Translations under genes and position numbers: made by a program | Source: Membranipora membranacea | Lineage: Eukaryota > Bryozoa > Gymnolaemata > Cheilostomatida > Membraniporidae | Assembly (NCBI GenBank): GCA_914767715.1 | Contig: OU612069.1 | Span: forward strand, 27,339,387-27,403,386 | Reading direction: 5' to 3' | Length of the DNA: 64,000 nt | Shown here: positions 23,640-33,845 of the stretch, in pieces | Layout of the letters: each line of letters begins with the position of its first letter | How positions within the stretch are numbered: the stretch's first letter is position 1 | Notes under the pieces: model-generated | Database searches by the model: none | Told to the model about the DNA's origin: nothing | The model's input: only the letters and a program-made list of their open reading frames with translations

Positions 23640-24345
23640 TGACTACCTGAATTTTCATATGATTGGGCCCCACAAGAATGTATCTCCTACAAACTGTACA
23701 AACAACTCAGCTGGTGCTGATTAGATACCATAATCTACTACTGCTAGACCGTAGGTGTTATAGGTGTAACAACAGTGCAAGGTAGATGAGAGAAAATATT
23801 AGAAATTGGTTACTCAGGTCGAGTCACACAAAGCAATGCAATGGAACAGACTCACCAAAGGATTCCTACCCCACCAAAAGATCCTCGGTTAGGTATCAGC
23901 AGAGTCACCAGACTTGGAAGCAGGCCTCTGATTTTCTTTTTAATATAGTGTTATGGCTGTTGATCAACCAGGGATGTCGATGTTAGTCGATAATATTGTT
24001 GGTGCTCAGGAGATTTACAAATTCACCGCCATCATACCGGAAGTACGTCAACATTGACACAAAAATCATGGGTAAATGAGGAAGACCATAAGGGACCTGA
24101 CACAACCCTAAAGTGTGATTTGTCATGGCCTTATCAAAGCAAGGAGTTGTTGATTGGCACTGCAGGAAATTGATGAAAGGGTGACACTATCCGTGCTGAG
24201 ACTGAACGAGGAAAATGCACACCTAACATTCTCTCTATCATACATGTAATTATCTTCATAGTAGGAGCACAGGCTACTGCTAAGTGAGGATAACTTCTCA
24301 TTGTCTGTCATGTTGACTCGCTGTCAATTCTTGATGCCATATAAA
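23640..24345. other. No gene seen
   Basis: Sequence between the LINE 5' end and the minisatellite. Short ORFs only, none with a domain. Confidence 0.35.
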
Positions 24346-24349
24346 TTTT

Positions 24350-24715
24350 TGCGTTGACATAACACATGAATGTTGGTAAAACATAAATGAGAGAAGACAA
24401 CTAGCAAGTGGGATACATGACTCAACAAAAATAGAAATCTTGGCATAGCAAACATGAATATTGATGTGACATGCATGAATTTCAACAATATCACACACAA
24501 ATTATTACATGTCATGTATGAAAGGTGGCATACCATGGATGAATGTTGGAATAGCATGCATGAATGTCAGCATATCGCATATGAATGATGATGCAACACA
24601 CATTAGAATTGGCATATGACATGGAAAAATGGGTGTATTTAATATAAAAATTATGACATGCAACATATAAAAGTTGGTATGCCATGTATAAAACTTGGCA
24701 TATCACATATGCAAT
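24350..24715. repeat. Degenerate 21-bp minisatellite, about 17 units
   Basis: Units follow a pattern close to TGGCATANCATGNATGAATGT. Examples are clean between 24,531 and 24,715, and an irregular stretch interrupts the array at about 24,385-24,430. Since 21 is a multiple of three, long open frames persist on the minus strand with a 7-residue periodicity. I take those frames as a consequence of the repeat rather than a gene. Confidence 0.7.
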
Positions 24716-24749
24716 ACTTTAATTGACATGACAAATTTTTACAAAGGGC

Positions 24750-24812
24750 ACCCCATACATAGTGGTTAAGATCATGGACTGTATTGCACTAGGTCTCCGG
24801 TTCCAGCCCAGG
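24750..24812 (+). repeat. tRNA-like SINE head or tRNA relic
   Basis: AGTGGTTAAGATCATGG at 24761 resembles a pol III A box region, and GGTTCCAGCCC at 24799-24809 matches a B box with one or two changes at the proper spacing. A short CCCGAC-rich stretch follows to about 24,880, as in the tRNA-unrelated body of a SINE. No acceptor stem was found, so it is not a functional tRNA gene. Confidence 0.5.
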
Positions 24813-25624
24813 TGCACGCATTATTTTGACCCTAACATGACCCGACCACAGAAACCCGAAACCCGACCCGTTGACTCAACCCTGAATACAACACTAGGTA
24901 CCATGACATGGAGATTATGCAAAGGGCTATGAGAAACTTTAGGACTTCCCGGCGTTACCAAAGCAATGACGTATCAAACACTTAGGGTGCAACTTGATAA
25001 CATATTAAATAAGACTAGACTAGAGGCTTGGAAACAATAACTGTGGAACTCTGACAGCAGAATGACACTTGATTGGTACTGAGCATCATTAATATTCTTG
25101 ACAAATGCATACTAACCTGAGAATTATTGTTCGTCGATCATAGCCTGTATGATTTTCATGCCTTTGTGAATGTGACGACCTTATATCCTATAATTTTTTC
25201 CACAATCACAATATCTTTCAAGCGCTAACATCTAGGATAATCAGTGATTGCTCAATCTATTTGACTCGCTGTCATTTATCAGACACCTGATGAAACTATC
25301 GATATGTGCTGGTTCGGCCCGGGTGCTAACCCTTAGCATAGTCAATCTTTATCACAAGATGTTCCTTTTTAGAGAACTTCTAAAACGATTGTCAGAACAA
25401 TAAGACCCATGAAAGCTTCCATGTTTCTCTCCCTAAAAAAAGATTCACTTACTGGATTGATCATCAAAGGCGTAGGTAGTAACACCTATCAATAGGGGCT
25501 GATGGATTCTTCTTAAAAGTATTAGTCATACGGAGCGTTAAAAATGCATATTTCTGTATTTGGTGTAAAAACCTTACAATATGGGCCAATATGGGCAAAG
25601 AAATCTCTTGAACTGTGAAGAATA

Positions 25625-25841
25625 TATATTTTTTCTTACCTCAATGATTAACAAGAAAGCTGGGGGTTCCCCTCTAGGAGGGGGGCGACTAATACGCCAT
25701 TTCCTGGTTAACCCCCAATAAATTACAAAGAAACATTTTAGTAAGTACAGTAAGTTGCTGGAGAACAGCATGGGCAGGGCAAGAACTTAATAGGAGGAAA
25801 ATCGGCCTCGATACTTTAGAAAAGGCGGAAAATTTAGCACC
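25625..25841. repeat. Ngaro terminal direct repeat, outer copy
   Basis: 217 bp, near identical to 26195-26428 apart from a C14 tract and a few changes in the other copy. Shared landmarks are TACCTCAATGATTAACAAG, GGAGGGGGGCGACTAATACG and CCTGGTTAACCCCCAATAA. Corresponds to the B2-like terminal repeat. Confidence 0.88.
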
Positions 25842-26194
25842 AACTACACATGCACCCAAGTCACCTTTCACACACTGAGAAATATAGTAACATAAGGTAA
25901 TATTTTAGGGCGGGAGGGTGGGAATTTTGTAAAGACTTGTCACTTCAGTTGTCTAGAATGAAAGAGATGAGAAAAACCCGCGAACTGACGAGATAAGCAT
26001 AAATGCATAAACTCGCTATAAGGTGCGCCGTGGTACAGGATAATGCTTTAGTTAAGATAAGATAACTACAAAGTATGAGGCCAGATTAAAGCTAGTGAAT
26101 TTTACCAGTTATAACACCGTAATGTGTTGTTAGATAACTGAGCCTTGTCACATTGCTCAAGAAAAAAGGAGTTCTTTAGGTATAAAAAACTCTG

Positions 26195-26428
26195 TATTTT
26201 TTCATACCTCAATGATTAACAAGAGGTCGCACCCCCCCCCCCCCCTCCTAGAGGGTTCCCTATAGGAGGGGGGCGACTAATACGCCATTTCCTGGTTAAC
26301 CCCCAATAATTTAGAATAAACATTTTAGTAAGTACAGTAAGTTGCTGGAGAACAGCATGGGCAGGGCAAGAACTTTATAGGAGGAAAATCGGCCTCGATA
26401 CTTTAGAAAAGGCGGAAAATTTAGCACC
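26195..26428. repeat. Ngaro direct repeat, inner copy
   Basis: 234 bp. It begins soon after the recombinase stop codon. It contains a 14-base C run (26232-26245) absent from the outer copy and one copy of the GACTAATACG motif at 26275. The two copies frame 25842-26194. Confidence 0.88.
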
Positions 26429-26486
26429 GAAGGAGAGGAGTTAATAACGGAACTCCCTTTCGCCAAATACACAGCCCAATAAAGTA

Positions 26487-27349
26487 TCAGTTATGTTTAA
26501 TATAACTTAAGTAGGCATCTGATTTCCACCTGCCATGCACCTGTATCTGAGCTGCGGTCCATCCTCTCTTTTTAGCCGAAGTAGCCCCTCCATGACGGAA
26601 ACAGTGCGGTGTGAGTTTTGACTTTAATCCCGCTCTACCAGCTACATACTGTAATATTTTCCCAAACTCCTGGGCGGAAACATCAAAGAGTGGTGACTCA
26701 GGGAGTTTATGCCCAAGCAAATCCAGGTATTGCTGTAGCAACAGCACTGGTTTCAAGGGTTCGCCGGAGTTGTCAACAAGTTTGACCCTAGCCTCTGTCT
26801 TAGAGTGTTTGAACGACCTCAGAGTTAAAGGACAAGAGGTTTTATCCTTTGACCAATGCACATCTCCGAACAGAAGGGCATGGGAGCTAGCTGTGGTGCA
26901 AAACTCTGATGGTCGAAGAAATCCGTAAAAGGCTACTGCCATCATGCAGCAAAACTGGCAGGCAACTCTAGGAGCAAGTATTTCAGCTGCCCTGTCAAGT
27001 CTGAGCAGATGACTGGAAGACACTGCAGTCTTCGTGCCTGCTGTAGACTCATTCCTAAACCCTTTCAGCAGCATCTTGAGTCTTTCTGAGTCCAGGGATA
27101 CTTTTAGGTCTAACTTGCGAAAAGAATGGCGTAGGGCGGAGATGTGAGTCAGTACTGTACTGTAAGCAAGACCCTCTTTCTTCAGATGTGCAATCCACAA
27201 CTACACCGAAGATTTACAGGCTTCTGTCTGGTAAGGAAGGTCCATGCCATCACAGAACTTTTTGAATTTGTTAAAATATTTTTCATAAATCTTTGCAGAC
27301 GCCGGGTGTACTGATGCACCGATCAGTCTGTCCACTTCTTCTTCAAGTT
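26487..27349 (-). pseudogene. Ngaro tyrosine recombinase
   Basis: Follows a clear acceptor (CTTCTTTTTGTAG before 27349). An N-terminal core-binding-like helical region (VDRLIGASVHPASAKIYEKY and KFKKFCDG) is followed by a catalytic domain. The catalytic residues visible are Arg in FYGFLRPSEF, His-x-x-Arg in PHCFRHGG, His in VHGRWKSD and the Tyr in YLSYIKH. The set R-H-R-H-Y is complete. This enzyme integrates circular element cDNA, which explains the absence of LTRs and target duplications. One in-frame TAG at about 27,201 splits it. Confidence 0.88.
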
Positions 27350-27474
27350 CTACAAAAAGAAGAGGAAAGAATTGAATGTATCATTAAATGTACCGATACC
27401 TTATTATTATAAGGTCAAGAAGAAACTAATTTAACTCTCGTTACGGGTGAAGAAATGCCCTGCTGACAAGGGAT

Positions 27475-27489
27475 GACTAATACGTCATT
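27475..27489. promoter_or_regulatory. Ngaro recurrent hairpin motif (site 3)
   Basis: GACTAATACGTCATT, 14 bases past the RT/RNase H stop codon. Its stem has one mismatch, unlike the other sites. Confidence 0.55.
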
Positions 27490-27503
27490 GCGATAACTGT
27501 TCG

Positions 27504-29119
27504 TTAGATCCATGTAATGAAACCCGAGTTGATTGGGTCGAAATGGTGGGGGATGACTATTGGATCTGATCTCATAGCATGAAATGTAAGCCGGAATTTC
27601 TCTATTTTGCCTCTTGATAGGAGATCTGGACCGATATTATCCACACCTTCCACATGGAATGCGGAGATGTGAATATTCCTGTTCAGGCAGAGCTTTGCAA
27701 TGTGGCGAAGCATCCTACGTAGATCAGGTTCCTTACTGTATAGCTTGTTGATAACGGCGACCAGGGCCATGTTGTCGGTGAACACTCGAATGGAAAAGTT
27801 GGCCACACACTCCTGAAGCATCAGTACAGCAATCACTATGGGGAACAGTTCCAGCACTGCTATATTAGGCACTGCAACCTGAGACCAGGATCCGTAAAAC
27901 CACTGGTTTCCCCAGACGCCTTCAAAACCCACAGAAGTTGATGCATCTGTGATTAACGGTGGGAATGAAGTAAAATCCGCCAGGACAATGTCGTATAGTT
28001 TTTCAGGAGGGGCCTCAAGTAAAGCACACCACACCCTTAGATCCTCTTTCACCTCCTCACTCACTCGCCTTCTATTGTTCTTACTCTGAGACAAAACACC
28101 TGCTAATCCACCATACACGCTACTAAGGTAAGTGCGTCCTGCTCGCACCACTTACGCCAAGCAATTCAGGGAGCCTGCTATCGACTGCCACAACTTAACT
28201 CGGGGGGGGGGGGGGGGGCTGCAACCGCAAAAATGAGGTGAGCTTCTCTTGGACTTTGACCCTCTTCTCAGCTGGTATAAAGAGTGTCCGTCTTTGTGAG
28301 TCTATCCCTAGACCTAAGAAAAGTAGCCGTTGAGTTGCCCGGACTGTTTTATGAGCCGCTATGTGGATTCCTACCCGAAGACAAAGGTCCTCGAAAGCAC
28401 TAAGGGCTGCATCACAAGCCTCTCTTGAACTCGCCATAAACAGAAAGTCATCTAGATAGTTAAACACATCAGCATCTTCCCTGTAAACATTGTGGAACAT
28501 TGACTTTATGCGATCACTAATCCTCTGGAAAATGTTACAAGATGATGAAGCGCCCATTGGAAGCATCCTGTCGATGTAAAGCTCTCCCTGAACACAACTT
28601 CCTAGGTATTTCCAGTCCTGGGTCCGAATAGGGACTATTCTATAGGCATCCGCTAAATCCACTTTGGCTAGTCACACATTACCAAGAGGCTTTCTAGCTA
28701 CCATGCTCTTTGCAACATCCTCAACTGAACAATAATGGACTGATTTATGATGATTTTGATGAAGTCATTCACAGAGTTACCTTGTGGGGATGAAAGATTG
28801 AAAATCAATCGGTGCTTTGTTCCACATGGTTTTGGTATCACATAAAGAGGAGATATCATCATAATATCATGAAGAGGAGGGATTGCGAAAGGCCCTATAA
28901 TTCTATTGTGTTTTTGTTCTTCTTTCAGCTTAGCCAATAGTGCAGTATTTGCTGGTCTGGGCCTCACTTCCGTTTTTGATATTGAGCAGCTCTCTTGAAC
29001 GCCTAGTGAAAACCCGTTCGAGAACCCTTCTACCACAAATTCTTTGTCCACACAACCATCTAGTTCAATTGCCAGTTTGGATGGGCTGACTGGAGTTTGT
29101 ACCTTATACCTCTCAAAAT
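27504..29119 (-). pseudogene. Ngaro reverse transcriptase and RNase H
   Basis: Starts after the acceptor TTTATTTTCAG at 29120. The open frame begins FERYKVQTPVSPSKLA, typical of DIRS-like pol. RT motifs follow: HRLIFNLSSPQG, MDLADAYRIVPI, LPMGASSSCNIFQ and the catalytic FNYLDDFLF. RNase H shows PLITDASTSVG, LELFPIVIAV and RVFTDNMALV, with VDNIGPDLLSRG at the end. Damage: frameshift near 28,730, TGA at 28672-28674, a 17-base homopolymer at 28202-28218 that breaks frame, and TAA at 28152-28154. It stops at 27504. Confidence 0.88.
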
Positions 29120-29221
29120 CTGAAAATAAAGGTTAACATTATGCAACTTGCTAGACACAATTATTTCTGTGCCAATCATAAATGTGACCAAAACCCCCCC
29201 TCCCCCCATCCTGAGGAGGCC

Positions 29222-29236
29222 GACTAATACGGCATT
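29222..29236. promoter_or_regulatory. Ngaro recurrent hairpin motif (site 2)
   Basis: GACTAATACGGCATT, about 37 bases past the gag-like block. Perfect stem GCCG/CGGC around a 7-base loop. Confidence 0.55.
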
Positions 29237-29272
29237 ATTGACATCACCATGCACAGTTAAGGAGCCTTTTGT

Positions 29273-29962
29273 TTAGAAGAGCATCTGGGAAAGCTTGGCC
29301 CCCGATCTATCCTGGTGGCTGGTCTTTTTGGTGTCTTTCTTTACTGGCTGCTGGATGTTGTTTGCCAGCTCTGTAAGGTACTCCCCCCAGACTATATCTA
29401 CATGTTGGGCTTTCAGTTTCCTAAACTGGAAGTCAAACTCGACTGCCTCTTTCTCTGCCGCGTGCATTCTTTTTACAATTTGAAGATGGCGTAGCATGCC
29501 CGGAGCCTCGCCAGGAAAGAATTCCAGAGCTAAGCTCATATATATGATATGCATCTAACCATTTGTAAAAGACCAGATTCTCATTGTCTTTCACCTCCTC
29601 GAAGTAGCCGTCACTTAGGGTAAATTTCTTCCTTGGTTTTTGCCCACGAGGATGAGGAAGAAGGCTTTTAAAGTCCACAATCCCAGTCGGACCTTTTCTC
29701 TGACTTTATCATCGTCCGATGTTGTAGGGACGATGGGCATGGAGCCCAGAGGCCTGACCCTCTTGTTGCTCGCCTGCACCTGCATCGGAACCACGTCCTC
29801 CACTTCTGAATCCTCAAAGAAGCTTGAGGTGATCTCCGAGGTTATAACCCTGGAGGTAGAAGGTACAGGACCTTCAGGCTCAGAAGCCTTTCTCTTGGAA
29901 GAGCCGCGAACCGGGGCCTTCCCCTTCTTGCTGGAATCCAACGTTGCCTTACGAGTTGTCTC
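29273..29962 (-). pseudogene. Ngaro gag-like block
   Basis: Begins after the acceptor ATGATTTACAG at 29963, without an ATG. A basic Ser/Lys/Pro-rich N-terminus (SKKGKAPVRGSSKRKASEPE) and an acidic stretch (FFEDSEVEDVV) are followed by the gag-like segment: FTLSDGYFEEVKDNENLVFY, PGEAPGMLRHLQIVKRMHA and EFDFQFRKLKAQH. Two frameshifts (about 29,660 and 29,540) separate three overlapping frames. The position 5' of RT supports a structural role. Sequence homology to named gag families is weak. Confidence 0.68.
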
Positions 29963-30255
29963 CTGTAAATCATAATAAGAATGAAAACTGCCCTACTCCT
30001 TTTACAGCAAATGGCGGGATATCCTTTTATTGTTACATACACAATACTTTGAAATAACAGGGCACTTCCTTTCCATAAATTAATGACGCCCAGAAATATT
30101 AAATTTTTTGAATGTTGCGAACTAAGCATGAGCTAATGCCGAACAATTTGAACATTTATTTCAAATAAACTTTTTGTCTTGAGAATTGTTTTATTGGTAT
30201 TTTAACAAGGACAAAATAACTTTACAGCAAATAAAATGATGGTTGAGTGAGGTCC

Positions 30256-30270
30256 GACTAATACGGAATT
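30256..30270. promoter_or_regulatory. Ngaro recurrent hairpin motif (site 1)
   Basis: GACTAATACGGAATT, about 96 bases past the hydrolase stop. Stem TCCG/CGGA around the same 7-base loop. Confidence 0.55.
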
Positions 30271-30365
30271 TAGATCTGCTGGTATCACCAGAGGTTGTGG
30301 TGGGCTGCCCATACAATGATGGCCTGGAGATATCGAACGGCTGTTCGGTAACCATGGTCAGTTAG

Positions 30366-30800
30366 TTAGTCTCTGTTTCTCCACGGTTGCCTTCTATTCC
30401 AGAGCCAAAGGGTTACAGCCTCATCCCCCAAGTGTCTCTGCTCCATTATGGATGCAAACTCCCTGGCTCTCAGATTGTACTGACGGTTGGACCTTGGCCA
30501 CTGAAAAGTTATGACGACAGTCTGGGCCCTGTACTGGTCCACCATCTGCCGTCCTAGATGACCAATCCTGTCAGCCAGTTGAGTTGCAGACATGCCACTG
30601 TCGAGATCATTGCCTCCAAGCATCAAGATGACCACATCCACATCTGTTGCCGAGTGGGCATTCCTCTCTCCCCATCTTATGCCGGCCCCTCTTCTCTCCG
30701 CAAATCTAAGTGAAATCCCACTAAGGTGGTGTAAGAGCTCTTGCTGGTATCTAACCAGTCTTGACACATGGGAATCCCCCATTATGAGTACAGAACAATT
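30366..30800 (-). CDS. SGNH/GDSL-type hydrolase of the Ngaro element
   Basis: Open from a strong acceptor (CTTTCTATTTCCAG at 30801) to the stop at 30366. SGNH landmarks: VLIMGDSHVSRL (block I nucleophile Ser), GAGIRWGE (block II Gly) and VVILMLGGNDLD (block III G-x-N-D). A block V Asp-x-x-His is not obvious, and the end may be altered. The family hydrolyses esters or acyl groups. Hydrolase genes of this kind are known in Ngaro-type elements, with unknown role in retrotransposition. It is the only Ngaro block with no stop or shift. The first in-frame ATG would be MGDSHV, but upstream sequence is needed if spliced. Confidence 0.78.
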   Translation of the reverse strand, partial: NCSVLIMGDSHVSRLVRYQQELLHHLSGISLRFAERRGAGIRWGERNAHSATDVDVVILMLGGNDLDSGMSATQLADRIGHLGRQMVDQYRAQTVVITFQWPRSNRQYNLRAREFASIMEQRHLGDEAVTLWLWNRRQPWRNRD

Positions 30801-31543
30801 CTGGAAATAGAAAGCACAATTGTAAGCAAACAGGCACCACCATTCTTTAGATGTTAATTCTTGCACCTACCCAGCTGTTATATATATAGCGTTAATATAA
30901 AGCGAGAAAAGCGATGAATCCATAAGTGCATGAGCGAGAATGAAAGCATTCACTTATGCGTTAAATTATGAAATTATTACATTATTTAAAGCGTATATTA
31001 CTAAATTACCCTGATTTCCCCACCCTCAGCCAGATAATCCAAAAAGCCTTAACTCTGGTTCCCCAGCAAATGAAGTGGGGTGTTTATAGTAAGCCGATTA
31101 TACCACAGGTAATAGTCACCCCAAAGCCGTTGCTCAACTCTTAAAGAAGTGCTTCCCTGTGTTGTATAACTCCAGAGCCCTTTGGGGTTGCGTATTTATT
31201 ATGCAGATAGCTTGATAAACACACCTCAAAACTTAGCCCACATCCAATTGTTTTACATGCAAAGCCAAACTAGCAAAGAAACCAGCTGATTTTTACCTTT
31301 TGGACTTCTGGCTGTAGCAACGATTATAAGTCCGCATGGACTCACTTCTAACCAGAGGGTCATCACCTCAAGTACATGAGGGTCACACATTGTTGGGAAT
31401 ATAGTGCAACAACTAGGGTTAGTCAACACATAGCAAAGCCAACAGCCAATATGAGCATCCAAGTATTAATTAAGTTTTCAAATTCCAGGCTTCCTAAGTT
31501 TACTTGCTCAACTATGGACAATATAAGATGGTTCGATCCTTAC

Positions 31544-33845
31544 CCGTTGTGAAAATCAAAGCATTACAAACACCAAGCATAATACTGAGGACTACCATAA
31601 CCTCTGTACCAACATCTGAGAAAATAAAAATAAAACTTTAATCAATAGGCAGATAAAAAGACATTTTTAATGTTCCAGAAAGGCTAGTGGTGATGTCAAG
31701 TAGTGTAAAAAAGTGATGTTTCGCTAGGAAGATCGCAGAGCACTTTCCAGTATCCGCAAATGGATCATGTTAGCTTCAACACTAATATTTACTCACTCAT
31801 GGAGAGACATTTGGTTGAACAGTAACGAATCTCAGTCCCTAGTAATTAAGGCTGACAAGATGGAATGGAATGGATGGAATGGGATGTAGTGCGTAAACCG
31901 TGATTTTGGGACAATTTGATTGAAATACAGCTAGGAATATTGGCACCTAGTTGATTGCTATGCACTTACGGTGTTTAGTTGCATAGCTGCAGATTAGAAA
32001 TATCGCCACAGTGGTTGCCATGATAACTTGGCCAGCTGTGAGTCTGTGTAGAAATGTTATAGTGATGCCAAAACTGTAGCAGCATCTTATCATCAGATAC
32101 AATGCTGGTATAGCTACAAGGGTGGCTGCCACTCCAGTAAGATACAATACTGTCTGCAAGTAAAGTTCAGGCAAAATAACTAATTTGTATTAAGCTTTTG
32201 AATTGTCAAACATCCCGCTCAAAAAGGTGTCGCCGCCTCGCAATATATAACCAGTTTTTGGGCAACCTTCAGAGTAGAATGGACTAAAGTTAACAGTTAT
32301 GAAAAAATTACTAGCACTGATTGTAGATTGATCCATGGGATACTGCACAGTTCTAATCACCTCGTTTATATTGAGGTCATAAGATTCATGGAACTTCTCA
32401 AGTCTCGTCATATTTCTGTAACCGCTCTCATTGTGTGGGTAAGTGTTCTGTAAAATGTATAAAGAAATTAAATTGAACATTTTTCGGACTAGTCTCAATA
32501 GTTGGTAAGCGTTCGAAATTGAAAGATCTTTTTTCGACTGGTTTGAGATGGATGCAGTTTGAATTATTTTGCCTGCATTTTTGCTGCTCCCCCTCCACTG
32601 GCCATCCGCACCCTCAATATTACTGCCTAGCCTATACATTTAGCCTCGTAATCTAGGGCGGAGCGGCGCCTAGTAATTAATAAACTGCAGCCTGATTTGA
32701 ACTCAGGACCTTGAACGCTTACATGTTAGCGGTAGGTAATTTGTTCAAACCGAGTAATCACCTCTTCTTCACATGCAAGAGCTGAAAGGCCTATGTGTCG
32801 CAGCTGTCACAGGTAGTCTTGTTGCAAATGACACCGGTATCAGACAGAGGACAATAACAAAGAACATGCCATATTCCTCCTCTCAGTCACAGCATTGTCT
32901 GCATAGTCACCACCTTGGCTTACTTTAGCCACAGATAAGAAACTCTCATCATCTGCCCTCACTCTGTGAACATGAAACATAAACAAAATATTACACTTGA
33001 ATCACCAGTCTCCTCAACTTTGCTCATGAAATTGAATTTAAGTTAAAGTTTAAGAATGAAGTTTTATCTAGCACAACACTGGCAAATTAGAACAAACTTG
33101 ATCAAGGTATTTTTTTATTACCAAAATTTGTACTGACCCATTTTTTGTGAATGTTCAGAGCTACATACCTTTGCCTTGAGAATGCTTGTTTCCATATGCC
33201 AACTGTATCTACTATGACAGCAGTGTCAGGTCGGTGCTCATGTACCCATCGACAGCATATCACTGAAAATTCGAGAACAAGTATCCATCAATTGCCAAAA
33301 ACATCGACCCCCAACACTATTTTAGTTACTAGTATGAAAATGATGTGAACTTTATTGGCTATTCACATGGTTAATTGAAATCAGGGGATCTAACACACAC
33401 CTCATCTCAGGTCCAGGGCGCAAAGATAATGGACAGGCTGTGGATACTGTGCAAGATCACTCACTATTTTAGACCGGTTGGAGGACACCAAGAGGCCAAC
33501 CGTACCCCAGTAGACAATAGACAATAGGTACGATACAAAAGGACGACCTGCAATGTGCGCTCTGTGATTGAGGCCGCGTCTCTAATCAACTTTGCCACCA
33601 CCTACGCCTGAATAGATCAACTTACCAACAAAGATTGATGTTAGAGCCAGTGTTATCAGTACAGAAGCGAAGACGCACCATCCTAGGAGGGCATACTTAA
33701 ATAGATTCTGATTATCTGCTGCTGTGGTGAGATGTGATTGAGTTCTCATGAGTATGACGGAAGCCACAGAAGACATCACTTCTCCCATCTTCCAACACCA
33801 ATAGAAAGCTGCGTAAAACTTTCTGAGACCATCACGACTTGAAAT
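31544..33845 (-). pseudogene. POT/SLC15-family transporter, copy A, partial (exons 4-8)
   Basis: Minus-strand exons: 33626-33845 (SSRDGLRKFYAAFYWCWKMG and a membrane helix), 33169-33262 (HRPDTAVIVDTVGIWKQAF), about 32795-32963 (DDESFLSVAKVSQGGDYAD), 32190-32447 (a long extracellular-loop exon, YRNMTRLEKFHESYDLN), 31970-32153 (VLYLTGVAATLVAIP and LHRLTAGQ) and 31544-31615 (VMVVLSIMLGVCNALIF). Order and phases parallel copy B. Exons 1-3 and the last exon, with the conserved SAPRSM motif, are absent. The third exon has a one-base deletion after ERRN and lacks a clear donor. POT proteins are proton-coupled oligopeptide or histidine symporters with 12 helices. This copy is the most diverged and truncated at both ends. 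Confidence 0.75.
32640..32745 (-). repeat. tRNA-like relic with perfect T-arm
   Basis: On the minus strand CCTGAGTTCAAATCAGG (32691-32707) is a perfect 5-bp T stem with a 7-base TTC-type loop, the B box of pol III genes. Upstream, CGCTAACATGTAAGCG resembles an anticodon arm. No convincing acceptor stem, so a SINE head or tRNA pseudogene within an intron of POT copy A. Confidence 0.45.

Larger units (their letters stand above)
25625..31000 (-). mobile_element. Ngaro/DIRS-type tyrosine recombinase retrotransposon
   Basis: Minus-strand coding order: SGNH hydrolase (30366-30800), gag-like (29273-29962), RT/RNase H (27504-29119) and tyrosine recombinase (26487-27349). The left end has a repeated segment, 26195-26428 and 25625-25841, flanking a unique 353-bp block. 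This matches the B1-A2-B2 half of the split direct repeats of Ngaro elements. The partner A1 at the right end was not recognised, so the right boundary (about 31 kb) is approximate. Stops and frameshifts interrupt every block except the hydrolase, so the copy is dead. A motif GACTAATACG recurs five times, after each coding block and in both end repeats. Confidence 0.85.

Noticed and set aside
24298-24706. Overlapping minus-strand ORFs with MxxxH-like repeats
   Set aside because: Follow from the 21-bp minisatellite; no start, splice or domain evidence.
24350-24715. CRISPR-like array
   Set aside because: Repeats are contiguous and degenerate with no spacers, and the window is eukaryotic.
26611-26928. 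Plus-strand ORF opposite the recombinase
   Set aside because: Shadow of the tyrosine recombinase frame.
29640-29975. Plus-strand Ser/Thr-rich ORF
   Set aside because: Antisense of the gag-like block.
30870-31100. Candidate A1 repeat of the Ngaro element
   Set aside because: Only short, scattered matches to 25842-26194; insufficient for a claim.
31253-31462. ORF considered as the missing last exon of POT copy A
   Set aside because: Does not match the SAPRSM exon of copies B and C.
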